Shown here: piece after piece, positions 41,906 to 50,840 of the stretch | How positions within the stretch are numbered: position 1 is the stretch's first letter | How the letters are laid out: the number at the start of each line of letters is the position of its first letter | Assembly (NCBI GenBank): GCA_035551615.1 | Contig: DASZNC010000070.1 | Span: 37,070-101,069 of the forward strand | DNA from: JAKCDU01 sp035551615 | GTDB lineage: Bacteria > Actinomycetota > Acidimicrobiia > Acidimicrobiales > Palsa-688 | DNA: 64,000 nt | Direction: 5' to 3' | Made by a program: the position numbers and the translations under genes | The notes under the pieces: model-generated | Told to the model about the DNA's origin: nothing | What the model saw: only the letters and a program-made list of their open reading frames with translations | Databases searched by the model: none

Positions 41906-43348
41906 TCACGAGGTGGAAGCCGGTTCGCGGTGCCGGCCGCCCGCCACCAGGCTGGATTCCTCGACCTGGAGTTCGATCTCGGACAGGTGCTTGCCCTTCG
42001 TCTCCGGGACACGGAGGGCGAAGTACAGCAGGGCCACGACCGTCAGGGCGGCGAACAGGAAGAACGTGCCGGCGTTGGTGATGGCCGACAGGAGCGTTAG
42101 GAACGAGACGGTCACGACGAAGTTGGCCACCCAGTTGGCGATGGTGGCGATGCTCATGGCCGGTCCCCTGACCTTGGCCGGGTAGATCTCGGCGATCAAC
42201 AGCCAGAACACCGGACCCAGACCCACGGCGAACGAGCCGGTGTAGACCAACAGGGCGACGATGGCCACCACCGCCGCGCCGCCGTGCAGGTGGTCACCAC
42301 CGATGAGGAACGTCAGTCCGACGGTGAGCAGGCCGACCGCCATCCCGGCCGTCCCCACCAGCAGCAGCACCCGACGTCCCACCCGGTCGAGCAGGACGAT
42401 GGCCACGACGGTCATGGCCACATTGACGGCGCCATTGCCCACGTTGGCGAGCAGGGACGCGGAACTGCCCAGCCCGGCCCCGTGGAGGAGGGTCGGCGCG
42501 TAGTAGATCACCGTGTTGATCCCGGTCACCTGCTGGAACACGGCCATCAGGACACCGAGCAGAAGGAGTTTCCGCATCTTCGGTGTCATCAGTCCGCCGA
42601 CATCGACGTCGCGTTCGGAGTTCTTGCGCAGCTCCTCTATCTCCGGTTCGATGTCCGACTCCTCCCGGAGATGACCGAGCAGGCGGCGAGCTTCGTCCTC
42701 CCGGGCCTGACTGACCAACCATTGCGGGCTCTCGCCCTGGAACAGCATGCCGATGAAGAGCAGCGCGGCCGGGATGGCGGCCAGGCCGAACATCAGGCGC
42801 CATTCACGGGAACCGGACAGGCCGTAGTCGATGAGGTACGAGACCAGGATGCCCATCGTGATGGCCAGTTGGTTCAGGCTGACCAGGGCGCCCCGGAGCC
42901 GGGGCGGGGCCACCTCGCCGATGTACATGGGAACGATCATCGACGCGGCGCCGACCGCCAGCCCGATGACGAACCGCATCACCACCAGGAACCAGAGAGC
43001 GGGGGCGAAGGCGGCACCCAGTACGCCGAGGATGAAATCGGCTGCGGTCAACAGGATGGTCAGCCGCCGACCCAGTCGATCAGCCAGGCGACCGGCGCCG
43101 AACGCACCCACTGCGGCGCCGACCAGGAGCAGGCTGGTGACCAACTCCTTCTGGAAGGCACCCATGTGGCCGAAGTCGTCCTGCAGGAACAGGAGGGCCC
43201 CCGACACGACTCCCGTGTCGTAGCCGAACAACAGCCCCCCGAGGGCCATGATCCCCGAGGTCCATATGACCGCCCATCGCGAGTAGCCCTTGCCCCGGGC
43301 ATGGGCGCCCGTCCGATCGAGGCCCTCACCAATGCGACCGCTCGCCAT
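41906..43348 (-). CDS. MFS sugar porter (XylE/GlcP-like)
   Basis: 480 residues, 12 helices. Family marks: GYDTGVVSGALLFL in helix 1, GRLADRLGRR loop 2-3, PMYIGEVAPPRLRGALVSLNQL in helix 4-5, QQVTGINTVIYYAPT in helix 7, AEIYPAKVRGPAMS and VPETKGKHLSEIE at the end. Expected to import a hexose, pentose or polyol with protons. Substrate not determinable. No sugar-degradation genes lie nearby. Confidence 0.92.
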   Translation of the reverse strand: MASGRIGEGLDRTGAHARGKGYSRWAVIWTSGIMALGGLLFGYDTGVVSGALLFLQDDFGHMGAFQKELVTSLLLVGAAVGAFGAGRLADRLGRRLTILLTAADFILGVLGAAFAPALWFLVVMRFVIGLAVGAASMIVPMYIGEVAPPRLRGALVSLNQLAITMGILVSYLIDYGLSGSREWRLMFGLAAIPAALLFIGMLFQGESPQWLVSQAREDEARRLLGHLREESDIEPEIEELRKNSERDVDVGGLMTPKMRKLLLLGVLMAVFQQVTGINTVIYYAPTLLHGAGLGSSASLLANVGNGAVNVAMTVVAIVLLDRVGRRVLLLVGTAGMAVGLLTVGLTFLIGGDHLHGGAAVVAIVALLVYTGSFAVGLGPVFWLLIAEIYPAKVRGPAMSIATIANWVANFVVTVSFLTLLSAITNAGTFFLFAALTVVALLYFALRVPETKGKHLSEIELQVEESSLVAGGRHREPASTS

Positions 43349-43410
43349 CGCCGGTCCTTTCCTACATCCCGTCCGTCACTGGGGCATAGATACCCAGAAC
43401 GGAAACGGTC

Positions 43411-44949
43411 CTACTTCCGGCCTTTCCGGATGGCGGCCAGCAACGGGGGAGACGGCCACGCCGGCTGGTCGTCCTCTCCCTGCCAGCGTTCGATGTCCGG
43501 GGCGATCAACCGGGGCCGGCCACTCAGATACAGGCCGGCGCCTCCGATGAGGCCGGCCAGGGCGATGATCAGGCAGATCCAGATGGCGTCCCGCAGACCG
43601 ATGACCTGGGAGGCGCCGAGGGTGGCGGCCAGGAAGGCCAGCACCGGTGCGACGAGGAACGCGGTCACCCCCCGCATCAACTCGATCATGGCGAACACCC
43701 GTTGCAGCGACTTCGACTGTAGCGAGAACCCGGCCATGAACAGCGCTGGCGATACCGAGGCGCCGACGCCGAGCCCGAGGATGCCGGCCACCACACCATC
43801 GGTCCACCCGACGGCGGGGACCTCGGTGAGCAGCAGGGCGGCCGACGCGGCGATGGCGGCCAGGCCGGCCAGCGCCAGCAGCGGCGTGTACCGACTTCTG
43901 AACAAGCTGCCGAAGACGACGGCGATGACCAGGGCGGCGCCGAACTCGGGCAGGAAATACAGGCCGGCCTCGATCGGCTTGGTCTTCTGCTCGAGCATCT
44001 GCAGGACCAGCTCCATGATCCCGATCGACGACGCGCTGGCGGTGAGGGCGATGTAGATGCCGGTCACCGGAATGCTCGACGCCAGGGCCCGGACCGGCAT
44101 GAGAGGGCGCCGGGTGAAGTACTGGTGGATCACCAGGACGACCAGAAGTGTGAATCCGGTGATCAAAGGAACGAGCGACTCGGCGTTGGCCCGCATCGAG
44201 GACTGCAGCTGGCCGGCGCCCCAGAAGGCCAACCCGGACCCGGCGATCGTCAAAGTGAGGGCGATGAAGTCCCACGGCGCACTGGTGTCCTGGGCAGGAT
44301 CGTCCTCGAAGGTGAGCAGTGAGAAGACGAGCGCCAACGCAGACAGCACGGCCACTGCCCAGAACAGGGGGCGCCAGGCGTGCTCGGCCTGCTGGAACGC
44401 GCCGAGCGTGGGCCCGGCAGCCACCGCACCGAAGATGCAGAGGTCCATGATGGCGGCGGTGACCGGCATCTTCTCGGCCGGCCACGAGGTGACGAGCGGG
44501 GGGACGGCGGCGATGAGCATCAGGCTGGTGCACAGCCCTTGGGCGATGAAAGCGCCGATGAAGACGTCAGCAGTTGTGGCCGAGGCGGCCAGGACCGAAG
44601 CGATCACGAACAGGACCTCGTAGACGACGAGCATGCGCCGGGCGCGCAAGTGGACAGCGAACTGCACGGCCAACACCGTCCCCGCGGTGTAGGCACCCGT
44701 GGATGACGCGATCGTGATGTCCATCACCGATCTGCTCATGCCCAGGCTCGCAGCGATGGTCCTGCTCAGGGGCAGGACGGCGAGGCTCAGTAGGAGATAG
44801 GGGATCAGCGAGAACACGACCAGCAGGGCGGCGGCCGGGTAGCTCCCGGTGAGGGGCCCGGACCATTCCGGCGACCCGCGTCCGGCCAGCACGACCGGTC
44901 CAACGCTCACGTCATCGGCCGCAGGCCTCCTGAGAAGGGACACCGCCAC
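43411..44949 (-). CDS. MFS transporter, DHA2-like
   Basis: 512 residues with about 14 hydrophobic helices. GTG start at 44949. Motif-A is weak, with HLRARRMLVVYE between helices 2 and 3, and a second-half FGSLFRSRYTPLLALAG. This agrees with the 14-helix drug/metabolite efflux group. Ends with a basic/acidic cytoplasmic tail. Sits 62 bases upstream of the sugar porter. Export of a small organic molecule is inferred. Confidence 0.78.
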   Translation of the reverse strand: MAVSLLRRPAADDVSVGPVVLAGRGSPEWSGPLTGSYPAAALLVVFSLIPYLLLSLAVLPLSRTIAASLGMSRSVMDITIASSTGAYTAGTVLAVQFAVHLRARRMLVVYEVLFVIASVLAASATTADVFIGAFIAQGLCTSLMLIAAVPPLVTSWPAEKMPVTAAIMDLCIFGAVAAGPTLGAFQQAEHAWRPLFWAVAVLSALALVFSLLTFEDDPAQDTSAPWDFIALTLTIAGSGLAFWGAGQLQSSMRANAESLVPLITGFTLLVVLVIHQYFTRRPLMPVRALASSIPVTGIYIALTASASSIGIMELVLQMLEQKTKPIEAGLYFLPEFGAALVIAVVFGSLFRSRYTPLLALAGLAAIAASAALLLTEVPAVGWTDGVVAGILGLGVGASVSPALFMAGFSLQSKSLQRVFAMIELMRGVTAFLVAPVLAFLAATLGASQVIGLRDAIWICLIIALAGLIGGAGLYLSGRPRLIAPDIERWQGEDDQPAWPSPPLLAAIRKGRK

Positions 44950-44963
44950 CTGCTACCCGGGCG

Positions 44964-44983
44964 CGGGGGTTACGACACCCCCG
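44964..44983 (-). terminator. Hairpin after the dienelactone hydrolase
   Basis: CGGGGGT, loop TACGAC, ACCCCCG: a perfect 7-bp GC-rich stem starting eight bases after the minus-strand stop at 44992. No T-run follows, as is common in high-GC actinomycetes. Confidence 0.45.
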
Positions 44984-44991
44984 AGCGGAGG

Positions 44992-45735
44992 TCAGGATCC
45001 GAGAACGGAACCGAACAGCTTCTGCATGGCCGACCAGTGCCGATCGGAGGCCTCCCGGTCGAAGGTCGGGTTGTCCGGCACGGCAAAGCCGTGATGGGCC
45101 TGGTAGGTCTCGATCGTGTGGGTCACGCCAGCCGTCGACAGCGCATCGGCCAGACGCTCCCTGTCGGCATCTGTGAAGTACGGATCCTCGATAGCTGCGC
45201 CGACGTACAGCTGGGCCCGGACGGCGTCGGCTCGATGGTGGGGGCTGGTCGGATCGTCGTCGGTCGCCAGATTGCCGCCATGGAACGAAGCCGCCGCGCT
45301 GATGCGTTCGCCCAGATGGGCGGCGGCCAGCAACGACAGCCGGCCACCCATGCAGTAGCCGGTGGTGCCGACCCCGCCGGGCTTCTTTTCAGGGTGGCCG
45401 TCCAGGTAGGTGACGAACGCCTCGGTGTCCTCGACCAGCATGTCCGCCGTGTAGCTCTGGGCCATGGCGATGACCCGACCCATCACCGTGCTGTCGGTGA
45501 ACGCGTCGCTGACGTCCACCCGGTCGGCGGCGGCCACCCGGTAGTACACGTCGGGCACCAGCACCAGGTACCCAGAGGCAGCGAGCTTGTCGCCCATGCC
45601 CCGAATCGTGTCCCGTGCCCCCCCGGCGTCGGGATACATGATGACGGCCGGCCACGGCCCGGAACCGTCCGGCTGGCTCAGCGAGGCGGTACACGTGCCG
45701 GCTTCGGTCTCGATCTCGACGAAGCTCAGTGTCAT
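44992..45735 (-). CDS. Dienelactone hydrolase family protein
   Basis: 247 residues from ATG 45735, which has GGGAG five bases upstream. Nucleophile Cys in TGYCMGGRL, Asp region in VGAAIEDPYF and His in AHHGFAVP form the Cys-Asp-His triad of carboxymethylenebutenolidase-like enzymes. Hydrolyses lactone or enol-lactone rings, for instance in chlorocatechol-type or related ring breakdown. Not adjacent to other ring-cleavage genes. A longer start at 45825 is unlikely. Confidence 0.88.
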   Translation of the reverse strand: MTLSFVEIETEAGTCTASLSQPDGSGPWPAVIMYPDAGGARDTIRGMGDKLAASGYLVLVPDVYYRVAAADRVDVSDAFTDSTVMGRVIAMAQSYTADMLVEDTEAFVTYLDGHPEKKPGGVGTTGYCMGGRLSLLAAAHLGERISAAASFHGGNLATDDDPTSPHHRADAVRAQLYVGAAIEDPYFTDADRERLADALSTAGVTHTIETYQAHHGFAVPDNPTFDREASDRHWSAMQKLFGSVLGS

Positions 45736-45791
45736 CGTCGCTCCCTTCTCCCGGTGCGGGACCCTATCGGCCCGGCGTCCCGGTCCGTCAC

Positions 45792-45893
45792 CTAGGGCTT
45801 GCGGCGGGGACGCAGGGCGAACCACCAGACGGCGGCCATGGTGCCGAGCGTGCCGAAGATGGCGAGCGGTTTCTTGGCCGACCGTTTACTCAT
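45792..45893 (-). CDS. Possible 33-residue single-helix membrane peptide
   Basis: MSKRSAKKPLAIFGTLGTMA, then VWWFALRPRRKP. A basic head, one hydrophobic helix of about 16 residues and a basic tail is the form of small membrane peptides. No Shine-Dalgarno seen. The frame is open upstream to 45995, but that part is antisense-like in composition. Weak call. Confidence 0.35.
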   Translation of the reverse strand: MSKRSAKKPLAIFGTLGTMAAVWWFALRPRRKP

Positions 45894-45961
45894 GCGGCTG
45901 AGGGTAGTGGAGCCCGACTCGTCGGCACTCAGTTCCTTGACCGTTCGGCGTTCTGACCAGA

Positions 45962-47185
45962 TCAGCTGGACAGCCGCTCCAGGAAGGTGCCGCACAGCGG
46001 ATCACCGCCCGGGATGGGCTGGAAGACCGAACCGACCAGCTTGGAGAAGTACTGGCAGCCGGCGGCCGGCACACCGGAGGACAGGCTCCGGTTGTTGAGG
46101 TCGATGTGCAGGTTGCCGGTCAGGCCCCAGGCGGTGAAGTTCGACTGGGCGGCCAGGGCGGCGGTGAGCGCAGCGTGCGACGGGTTGGCGCCGGTGGTCT
46201 TCAGGGCGGCGACCAGGGCGGCGACCGATGCGTATCCGTTGTACTCCGACTCGGTCGGCTGGCCCTTCACGCCAGCGGCGGCCAGGTCGGCGGTGAACTG
46301 CTGGGTGGCGGACGTGTTCATGGCGATCGGTTCCCAGGTCACGGTGGAGAAGATGGCGCCCTGGGCGACCTGAAGGGCGTTCGGGCCGGCCTGGGTGATG
46401 TCGCCCCCGTAGCCGGTGGGGAAGTAGGCCACCTTGACGTGCACCCCTTCCTGCCGCAGGGCCGTCAGCAGCGAGAAGCTGGTGTTCGGATCGGTGGCCG
46501 AATAGACCGAGTCGACCCCGTCGCCCTTCATGGCCAACGCCACCGGTTGGACGTTGGTGCTACCGAACGAGAAGGCGGCGTTCACGTATGGCGCCTTCAG
46601 CCCGACGTCCTTGGCGGCCACCGAAGTGCTCTTGGCCGACTCGGACGACGACGGCGAGATGCTGTACCCGAGCGTCCCGACCGAGGTCGCCCCCTCCATC
46701 TTGAACAGCTGGCCGGCCGTGGTGTACACGGCCGATTCATCCGGATACCCGTAGACCGAGAACATGTTCTTGGACGTCGTCCATTCGGATCCGTCCTCGG
46801 CCGCGCCGACGACCGGGATCGACTGTTTGCTCAGGTAGCTGGCCGCAGTGAAGGTCAGCGCGCTGACGGCGACGATGGCGTTGACGTGATCCTCCTGAAC
46901 GAGGGCGTGCGCGGCGGCCAGCGCCCCGGAGGGAGTGGTCTCGGTGTCGCCGACCACATACTTGATGTGAATGCCGGCTTTGGCCGCTTCGACGATCCCG
47001 GCGGCGACGCCCTGGACCGTAGTCTCGTTACCCGAAGCGCCCAGCCCGCTGGCGTCGGTCAGGATCCCGATGGTCTCAGTGGCACCACTGGAACCGCCCG
47101 AGCCGGACTTGCTCGAACCACAGGCGGCCGCCACCGAGCCCAGCATCAGCGCGGCCAGAACGATTGAGCCCCCCCGGGTTGTCAC
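45962..47185 (-). CDS. Branched-chain-type ABC transporter substrate-binding lipoprotein (paralogue)
   Basis: 407 residues from GTG 47185. Signal peptide ends SVAAAC with Cys22, then a Ser/Gly linker and ETIGILTDASGLGASGN. Almost every landmark of the lipoprotein at 15191 recurs in the same order (EDGSEW, NMFSVYG, FKMEGATSVGTLGYSISP, FGSTNVQPVALAMK, DPNTSFSL, GYGGDITQAGP). The two are recent-type paralogues with possibly different ligands. No permease lies nearby, and its promoter lacks the TTGAC-N6-GTCAA motif. Confidence 0.9.
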   Translation of the reverse strand: MTTRGGSIVLAALMLGSVAAACGSSKSGSGGSSGATETIGILTDASGLGASGNETTVQGVAAGIVEAAKAGIHIKYVVGDTETTPSGALAAAHALVQEDHVNAIVAVSALTFTAASYLSKQSIPVVGAAEDGSEWTTSKNMFSVYGYPDESAVYTTAGQLFKMEGATSVGTLGYSISPSSSESAKSTSVAAKDVGLKAPYVNAAFSFGSTNVQPVALAMKGDGVDSVYSATDPNTSFSLLTALRQEGVHVKVAYFPTGYGGDITQAGPNALQVAQGAIFSTVTWEPIAMNTSATQQFTADLAAAGVKGQPTESEYNGYASVAALVAALKTTGANPSHAALTAALAAQSNFTAWGLTGNLHIDLNNRSLSSGVPAAGCQYFSKLVGSVFQPIPGGDPLCGTFLERLSS

Positions 47186-47303
47186 TGTGGCTGACGCTAA
47201 GGCCGGTCGGCCGAATCGTCAAGGATCGAGACACATTCGGGCACTCCCGAGGCCCTAGAGTCGCTCCGTCTCGAACCAGCGACACGATTTTCAGGGGGAC
47301 GTT

Positions 47304-49337
47304 TTGACCGAAGTAGCCCAAGCCGTACCGGTAGCCCAGGGGAGTCGGCTGTTCTCCCGTAGCGCACGGGAGCTGACCGAGTATCCGGACACCCGAACCC
47401 GGGCCGGCTACCTCGCCCTCACGGTTCTGGTCACCATCACCCTCTACTACCTGGCCTACTGCGGTGGCTCGGTATCGACCCTGCAGCTGGCCGACCTGCA
47501 CATGTCGTTCCACTTCCTGATCTGGACCACCGCGATCGGGAACTTCGTCGGAGCGGCGGGCTCGTTCTTCGCCGGTATCACCGACCGCATCGGCCGGGTG
47601 CAGACGATCATCGTCGGCTTCACGCTGGCGAGCGTGCTCACGCTGTTCGCCCTGCCGAACTCGCCGAACCGTTGGGTGTTCGCCCTCCTGGCCCTCATCG
47701 TCGGCAACATCGAGGGCATCGTGCTGGTGGCCACTCCGGCGCTGGTGCGGGACTTCTCGCCCCAGACCGGCCGGGCCCAGGCCATGGGCTTCTGGACGCT
47801 CGGTCCGGTGATCGGCTCGCTAATCGTCTCCGTGGTCGGCACCTGGACCATTCACGGCACGCCCCCCGCCCACTTCTGGGGTCACGAGTACGTCATCGCC
47901 GGCGTGACCGGAGTCGTGGTCTCGGTGATCGCCGCCGTCTTCTTGAAAGAGCTGGCCCCGGGCCTGCGGGACCAGATGATCGTCACCGAAGCCGACCGGG
48001 TCCTCGTGGAAGCCCGGGCCAAGGGCATCGATGTCGCCGCAGCATTGCGCAACCCATTCCGGCAGATGATGAAGGCCGACGTGATCATCAGCGGGTTCGC
48101 CGTGTCCGTCCTCCTGTTGGCCTATTACACGGCCATCGCCCTGGGCGTGATCATCTTCCAGGTCATCTTCGGGTTCTCGCTGCATCAGGCCAATGCCCTA
48201 GGCAACTGGACGTGGGGCACCAACGCCGTCACCGTCGTCGTGGTCGGCGTCATCTCGGACAAGCTCCGGGTGCGGAAGCCGTTCATGGTTATCGGAGCGG
48301 TGATCGCGGCGGTCGCCATCGTGCTGTACCTGTCGCGGTTCGGCCATCAGGCCAGCTTCGGGACGGTCGCGTTCCTCGTCTCGTTGATCTCGTTCGGCCT
48401 GGGCGTCGCCTACACCCCGTGGATGGCCAGCTTCACCGAGACGGTCGAAGAGCACAATCCGGCGCTCACGGCCACCGGCTTGGCTGTCTGGGGCCTGACG
48501 CTGCGGGTCATCGTCTTCGTAATGCTGATCCTGGCCCCCATCGTCATCACGTCGGTCACCCCGATCGTCAATTTCGTGGTGCGCACGAGCCCGTTCACCG
48601 CAACTATCGAATGGGCCGGCACCCATACCGCCTTCATCGCCCAGGTGGAGAACCCGGCCAATCTCACTCAGATCGGGAAGCTTCAGTCGCTCCAGGCCAG
48701 TAACCCTGCTCAGATGAACGCGATCCAGGCCAACGCCACCGACCTGGCCACGCTGGCCACCTACAGCGTCGAAGTGAGCGCCATCGCCGCCCACCCCACG
48801 TTGTTCACCCAGCTGGCGGCCAAGCCGACGGATACGACGCTGCAGGCGCAGGCGGTAGCCGCCCTCGGTGGTGGCAGCGTCGGCCAGCAACGGCTGCTGA
48901 CGATCGCCAGCCACAGCAACCAGATCGTCCCGGCTCTGACCTACGCCAAGGCCCACCCGGATGTGGTTGCCTTTGCTCTGCAGAACTCGGCGACGCTCAC
49001 CTGGGCGACACAACACGCGGCACTCCTGGCTCAGGTCAAGCAGTACGCCCCCGAGCTGACCCAGCTGAAAGCCATCCCGCCCAGCGTGCTGGCCTACGCC
49101 AATGCCAATGCCGCTTCGGCGGTCAAGGACGAGAAGGCCATCGCCGGCCAGATGCAGCACTGGTACTGGCTGTGCTTCGCCGGTCCGATCATCTTCCTCG
49201 GCTGCGTACCGCTGCTGCGGGGTCGGTGGAGCCCGCGCCGGGCCAAGCAGGACTTCGACGCCCACGAGGCGCTGGTCCAAGCTGAGCTGGCCAGGCTTCA
49301 GGTGCAGGGCGCCGCCCCTCTGGGCACGGAAGCCTGA
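47304..49337 (+). CDS. MFS transporter with a long helical insertion before the last membrane helix
   Basis: 677 residues, against about 420-450 for a typical MFS protein. The first 440 residues hold about 11 helices with the loop 2-3 motif GITDRIGRVQ. Then comes a soluble Ala/Gln/Leu-rich segment (about residues 440-610) of helical character without Cys, then a final helix (WYWLCFAGPIIFLGCVPLL) and a basic tail. TTG start follows CAGGGGGAC. It is divergent from the lipoprotein gene by 118 bases. Substrate unknown. Confidence 0.85.
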   Translation: MTEVAQAVPVAQGSRLFSRSARELTEYPDTRTRAGYLALTVLVTITLYYLAYCGGSVSTLQLADLHMSFHFLIWTTAIGNFVGAAGSFFAGITDRIGRVQTIIVGFTLASVLTLFALPNSPNRWVFALLALIVGNIEGIVLVATPALVRDFSPQTGRAQAMGFWTLGPVIGSLIVSVVGTWTIHGTPPAHFWGHEYVIAGVTGVVVSVIAAVFLKELAPGLRDQMIVTEADRVLVEARAKGIDVAAALRNPFRQMMKADVIISGFAVSVLLLAYYTAIALGVIIFQVIFGFSLHQANALGNWTWGTNAVTVVVVGVISDKLRVRKPFMVIGAVIAAVAIVLYLSRFGHQASFGTVAFLVSLISFGLGVAYTPWMASFTETVEEHNPALTATGLAVWGLTLRVIVFVMLILAPIVITSVTPIVNFVVRTSPFTATIEWAGTHTAFIAQVENPANLTQIGKLQSLQASNPAQMNAIQANATDLATLATYSVEVSAIAAHPTLFTQLAAKPTDTTLQAQAVAALGGGSVGQQRLLTIASHSNQIVPALTYAKAHPDVVAFALQNSATLTWATQHAALLAQVKQYAPELTQLKAIPPSVLAYANANAASAVKDEKAIAGQMQHWYWLCFAGPIIFLGCVPLLRGRWSPRRAKQDFDAHEALVQAELARLQVQGAAPLGTEA

Positions 49338-49498
49338 CGCGGTCGGCCCAGGATCGGCGACCGTCGGATGGATGAGACCCAAGCTCCGATCGACGGATGG
49401 TCGTCCGGCTCCAGGTCGACAAGACATACGGACAGCTGATCGAGGGGAAGCCCAGACTGGATCAGTGACGAGCCTGGACGACCCGGATGAGTGGCCGC

Positions 49499-49981
49499 CT
49501 ATCCGGTAGTAGGCGCAGGGTCGGACACCGCCGCCTGGACGGCGGCGAGGATGCCCTGGTAGCCGGTGCAGCGGCACAGGTTGCCGGACAGGGCGGAACG
49601 GATCTCCTCAACCATCGGTGCCGGGTGGTCGCGGAGGAATGCCGTCACCGAGACGATGAAGCCGGGCGTGCAGAAGCCGCACTGCAGTCCGTGATGGTCG
49701 CGGAACGCCTCCTGGATCGGCGACAGGGCGTCGGGCGAACCGAGGCCCTCGACCGTCGTGACCTGAGCGCCGTCAGCCTGGACGGCGAACATGAGACACG
49801 AACGGACGGCGTCCCCATCGAGCAGGACCGTGCACGCCCCGCACACCCCGTGTTCGCAACCGAGATGGGTGCCGGTCAGGTGGCACTCCTCCCGCAGGAA
49901 GTCGGCCAGGGTCAGTCGAGGTTCGACGACCGCCCTCCGGCTCCTTCCGTTGACCTTCATCTCGATCTCCATCTCAGCCAC
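49499..49981 (-). CDS. Molybdenum hydroxylase small subunit, 2x[2Fe-2S]
   Basis: 160 residues. Plant-type ferredoxin cluster cysteines C42, C47, C50 and C62 (GCEHGVCGAC) and the second cluster C101, C104, C136 and C138 (CGFCTPG, CRCTGY). It passes electrons from the Mo centre to FAD in xanthine dehydrogenase/CO dehydrogenase-type enzymes. Last of three genes in the order large, medium, small. GTG 49981 overlaps the medium subunit by eight bases. Confidence 0.95.
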   Translation of the reverse strand: MAEMEIEMKVNGRSRRAVVEPRLTLADFLREECHLTGTHLGCEHGVCGACTVLLDGDAVRSCLMFAVQADGAQVTTVEGLGSPDALSPIQEAFRDHHGLQCGFCTPGFIVSVTAFLRDHPAPMVEEIRSALSGNLCRCTGYQGILAAVQAAVSDPAPTTG

Positions 49982-50840
49982 GCCCGGCCTCCTCGACGGC
50001 CGATGCCCACGCCCGGGCCACCATCACCGCGCCGACCCGGGTGCGGTACTCGCCTGAGGCGTGGATGTCGGACGGAACGCCGTCCAGAGCGGCGACCGCG
50101 GCGTCTCCGATCTCTTTGCCCGCGACGTCAGCCGGCCGGGCCCCCACCAGCCCGTCGACCGGCGCCCGCAGGGGAGTGGAGCCGAGACCGAACAGACCGA
50201 TGGAACATCTGGTGATCGTCTGTCCCTCCAGCGCGATCGCCACGGTCGCCCCGGCCAGAGCGAAATCACCGTGACGCTGGGCCATCTCCTCCACCGCGAA
50301 CCCGGTCCGGCCGGCCCAGACCGGGAACCGGATCCCGACCAGGAGTTCGTCGTCGGCCAGCTGTGTCGTCCACGTCCCGAGGAAGAAGTCGCGGGCCGGG
50401 ATGGTGCGCCGGCCCCGGACCGAGATGGTCTCCAAATCGGCGTCGAGGGTGACGGCGACGGCCGGGTACTCGGCGGCCGGATCGGCATGGGCCACGGACC
50501 CGCCGACGGTCCCGCGGTTTCGGATCTGGAAGTGACCGATGAGCGGGGTGGCCCTGCTCAGCAGGGGAACGGCACCGGCCGCGATCGAGGACCGTTCGAC
50601 CGAAGCCTGCGTGGTCATGGCTCCGATCCAGAGTGCGTCGCCGTCGGCGCGGATGCCCCGGAGCTCATCGATGCGGCCGACGTCCACCAGGTGATCAAAT
50701 GCAGTGAGCCGCAGCGCCAGCATCGGCACCAGGCTCTGGCCCCCGGCCAGCACCTTCACGTCGTCGCCCAGCTCGGAGAGCAACTCGACCGCCTCATCGA
50801 GGTCGGTGGGGGCGTGGTACGTGAACGGCGCCGGCTTCAC
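49974..50840 (-). CDS. Molybdenum hydroxylase FAD-binding medium subunit
   Basis: 288 residues from GTG 50840 (GTGA overlap with the large subunit). FAD-contact motifs VLAGGQSLVPMLALRL, GHFQIRNRGTVGGSVAHADPAAEYPA and a typical CODH flavoprotein C-terminal domain (GLFGLGSTPLRA). Works with the large and small subunits in hydroxylation of a carbon next to a heteroatom or carbonyl group. Confidence 0.94.
   Translation of the reverse strand: MKPAPFTYHAPTDLDEAVELLSELGDDVKVLAGGQSLVPMLALRLTAFDHLVDVGRIDELRGIRADGDALWIGAMTTQASVERSSIAAGAVPLLSRATPLIGHFQIRNRGTVGGSVAHADPAAEYPAVAVTLDADLETISVRGRRTIPARDFFLGTWTTQLADDELLVGIRFPVWAGRTGFAVEEMAQRHGDFALAGATVAIALEGQTITRCSIGLFGLGSTPLRAPVDGLVGARPADVAGKEIGDAAVAALDGVPSDIHASGEYRTRVGAVMVARAWASAVEEAGRG

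Noticed and set aside
47186..47303. Looked for the TTGAC-N6-GTCAA operator between the second lipoprotein and the MFS gene
   Set aside because: Only isolated TGAC and GTCAA pieces with the wrong spacing are present.
49338..49498. Short frames after the MFS gene, including a 14-codon frame that begins at a GTG near 49464
   Set aside because: No ribosome site, no similarity, shadow-like composition. Treated as empty.
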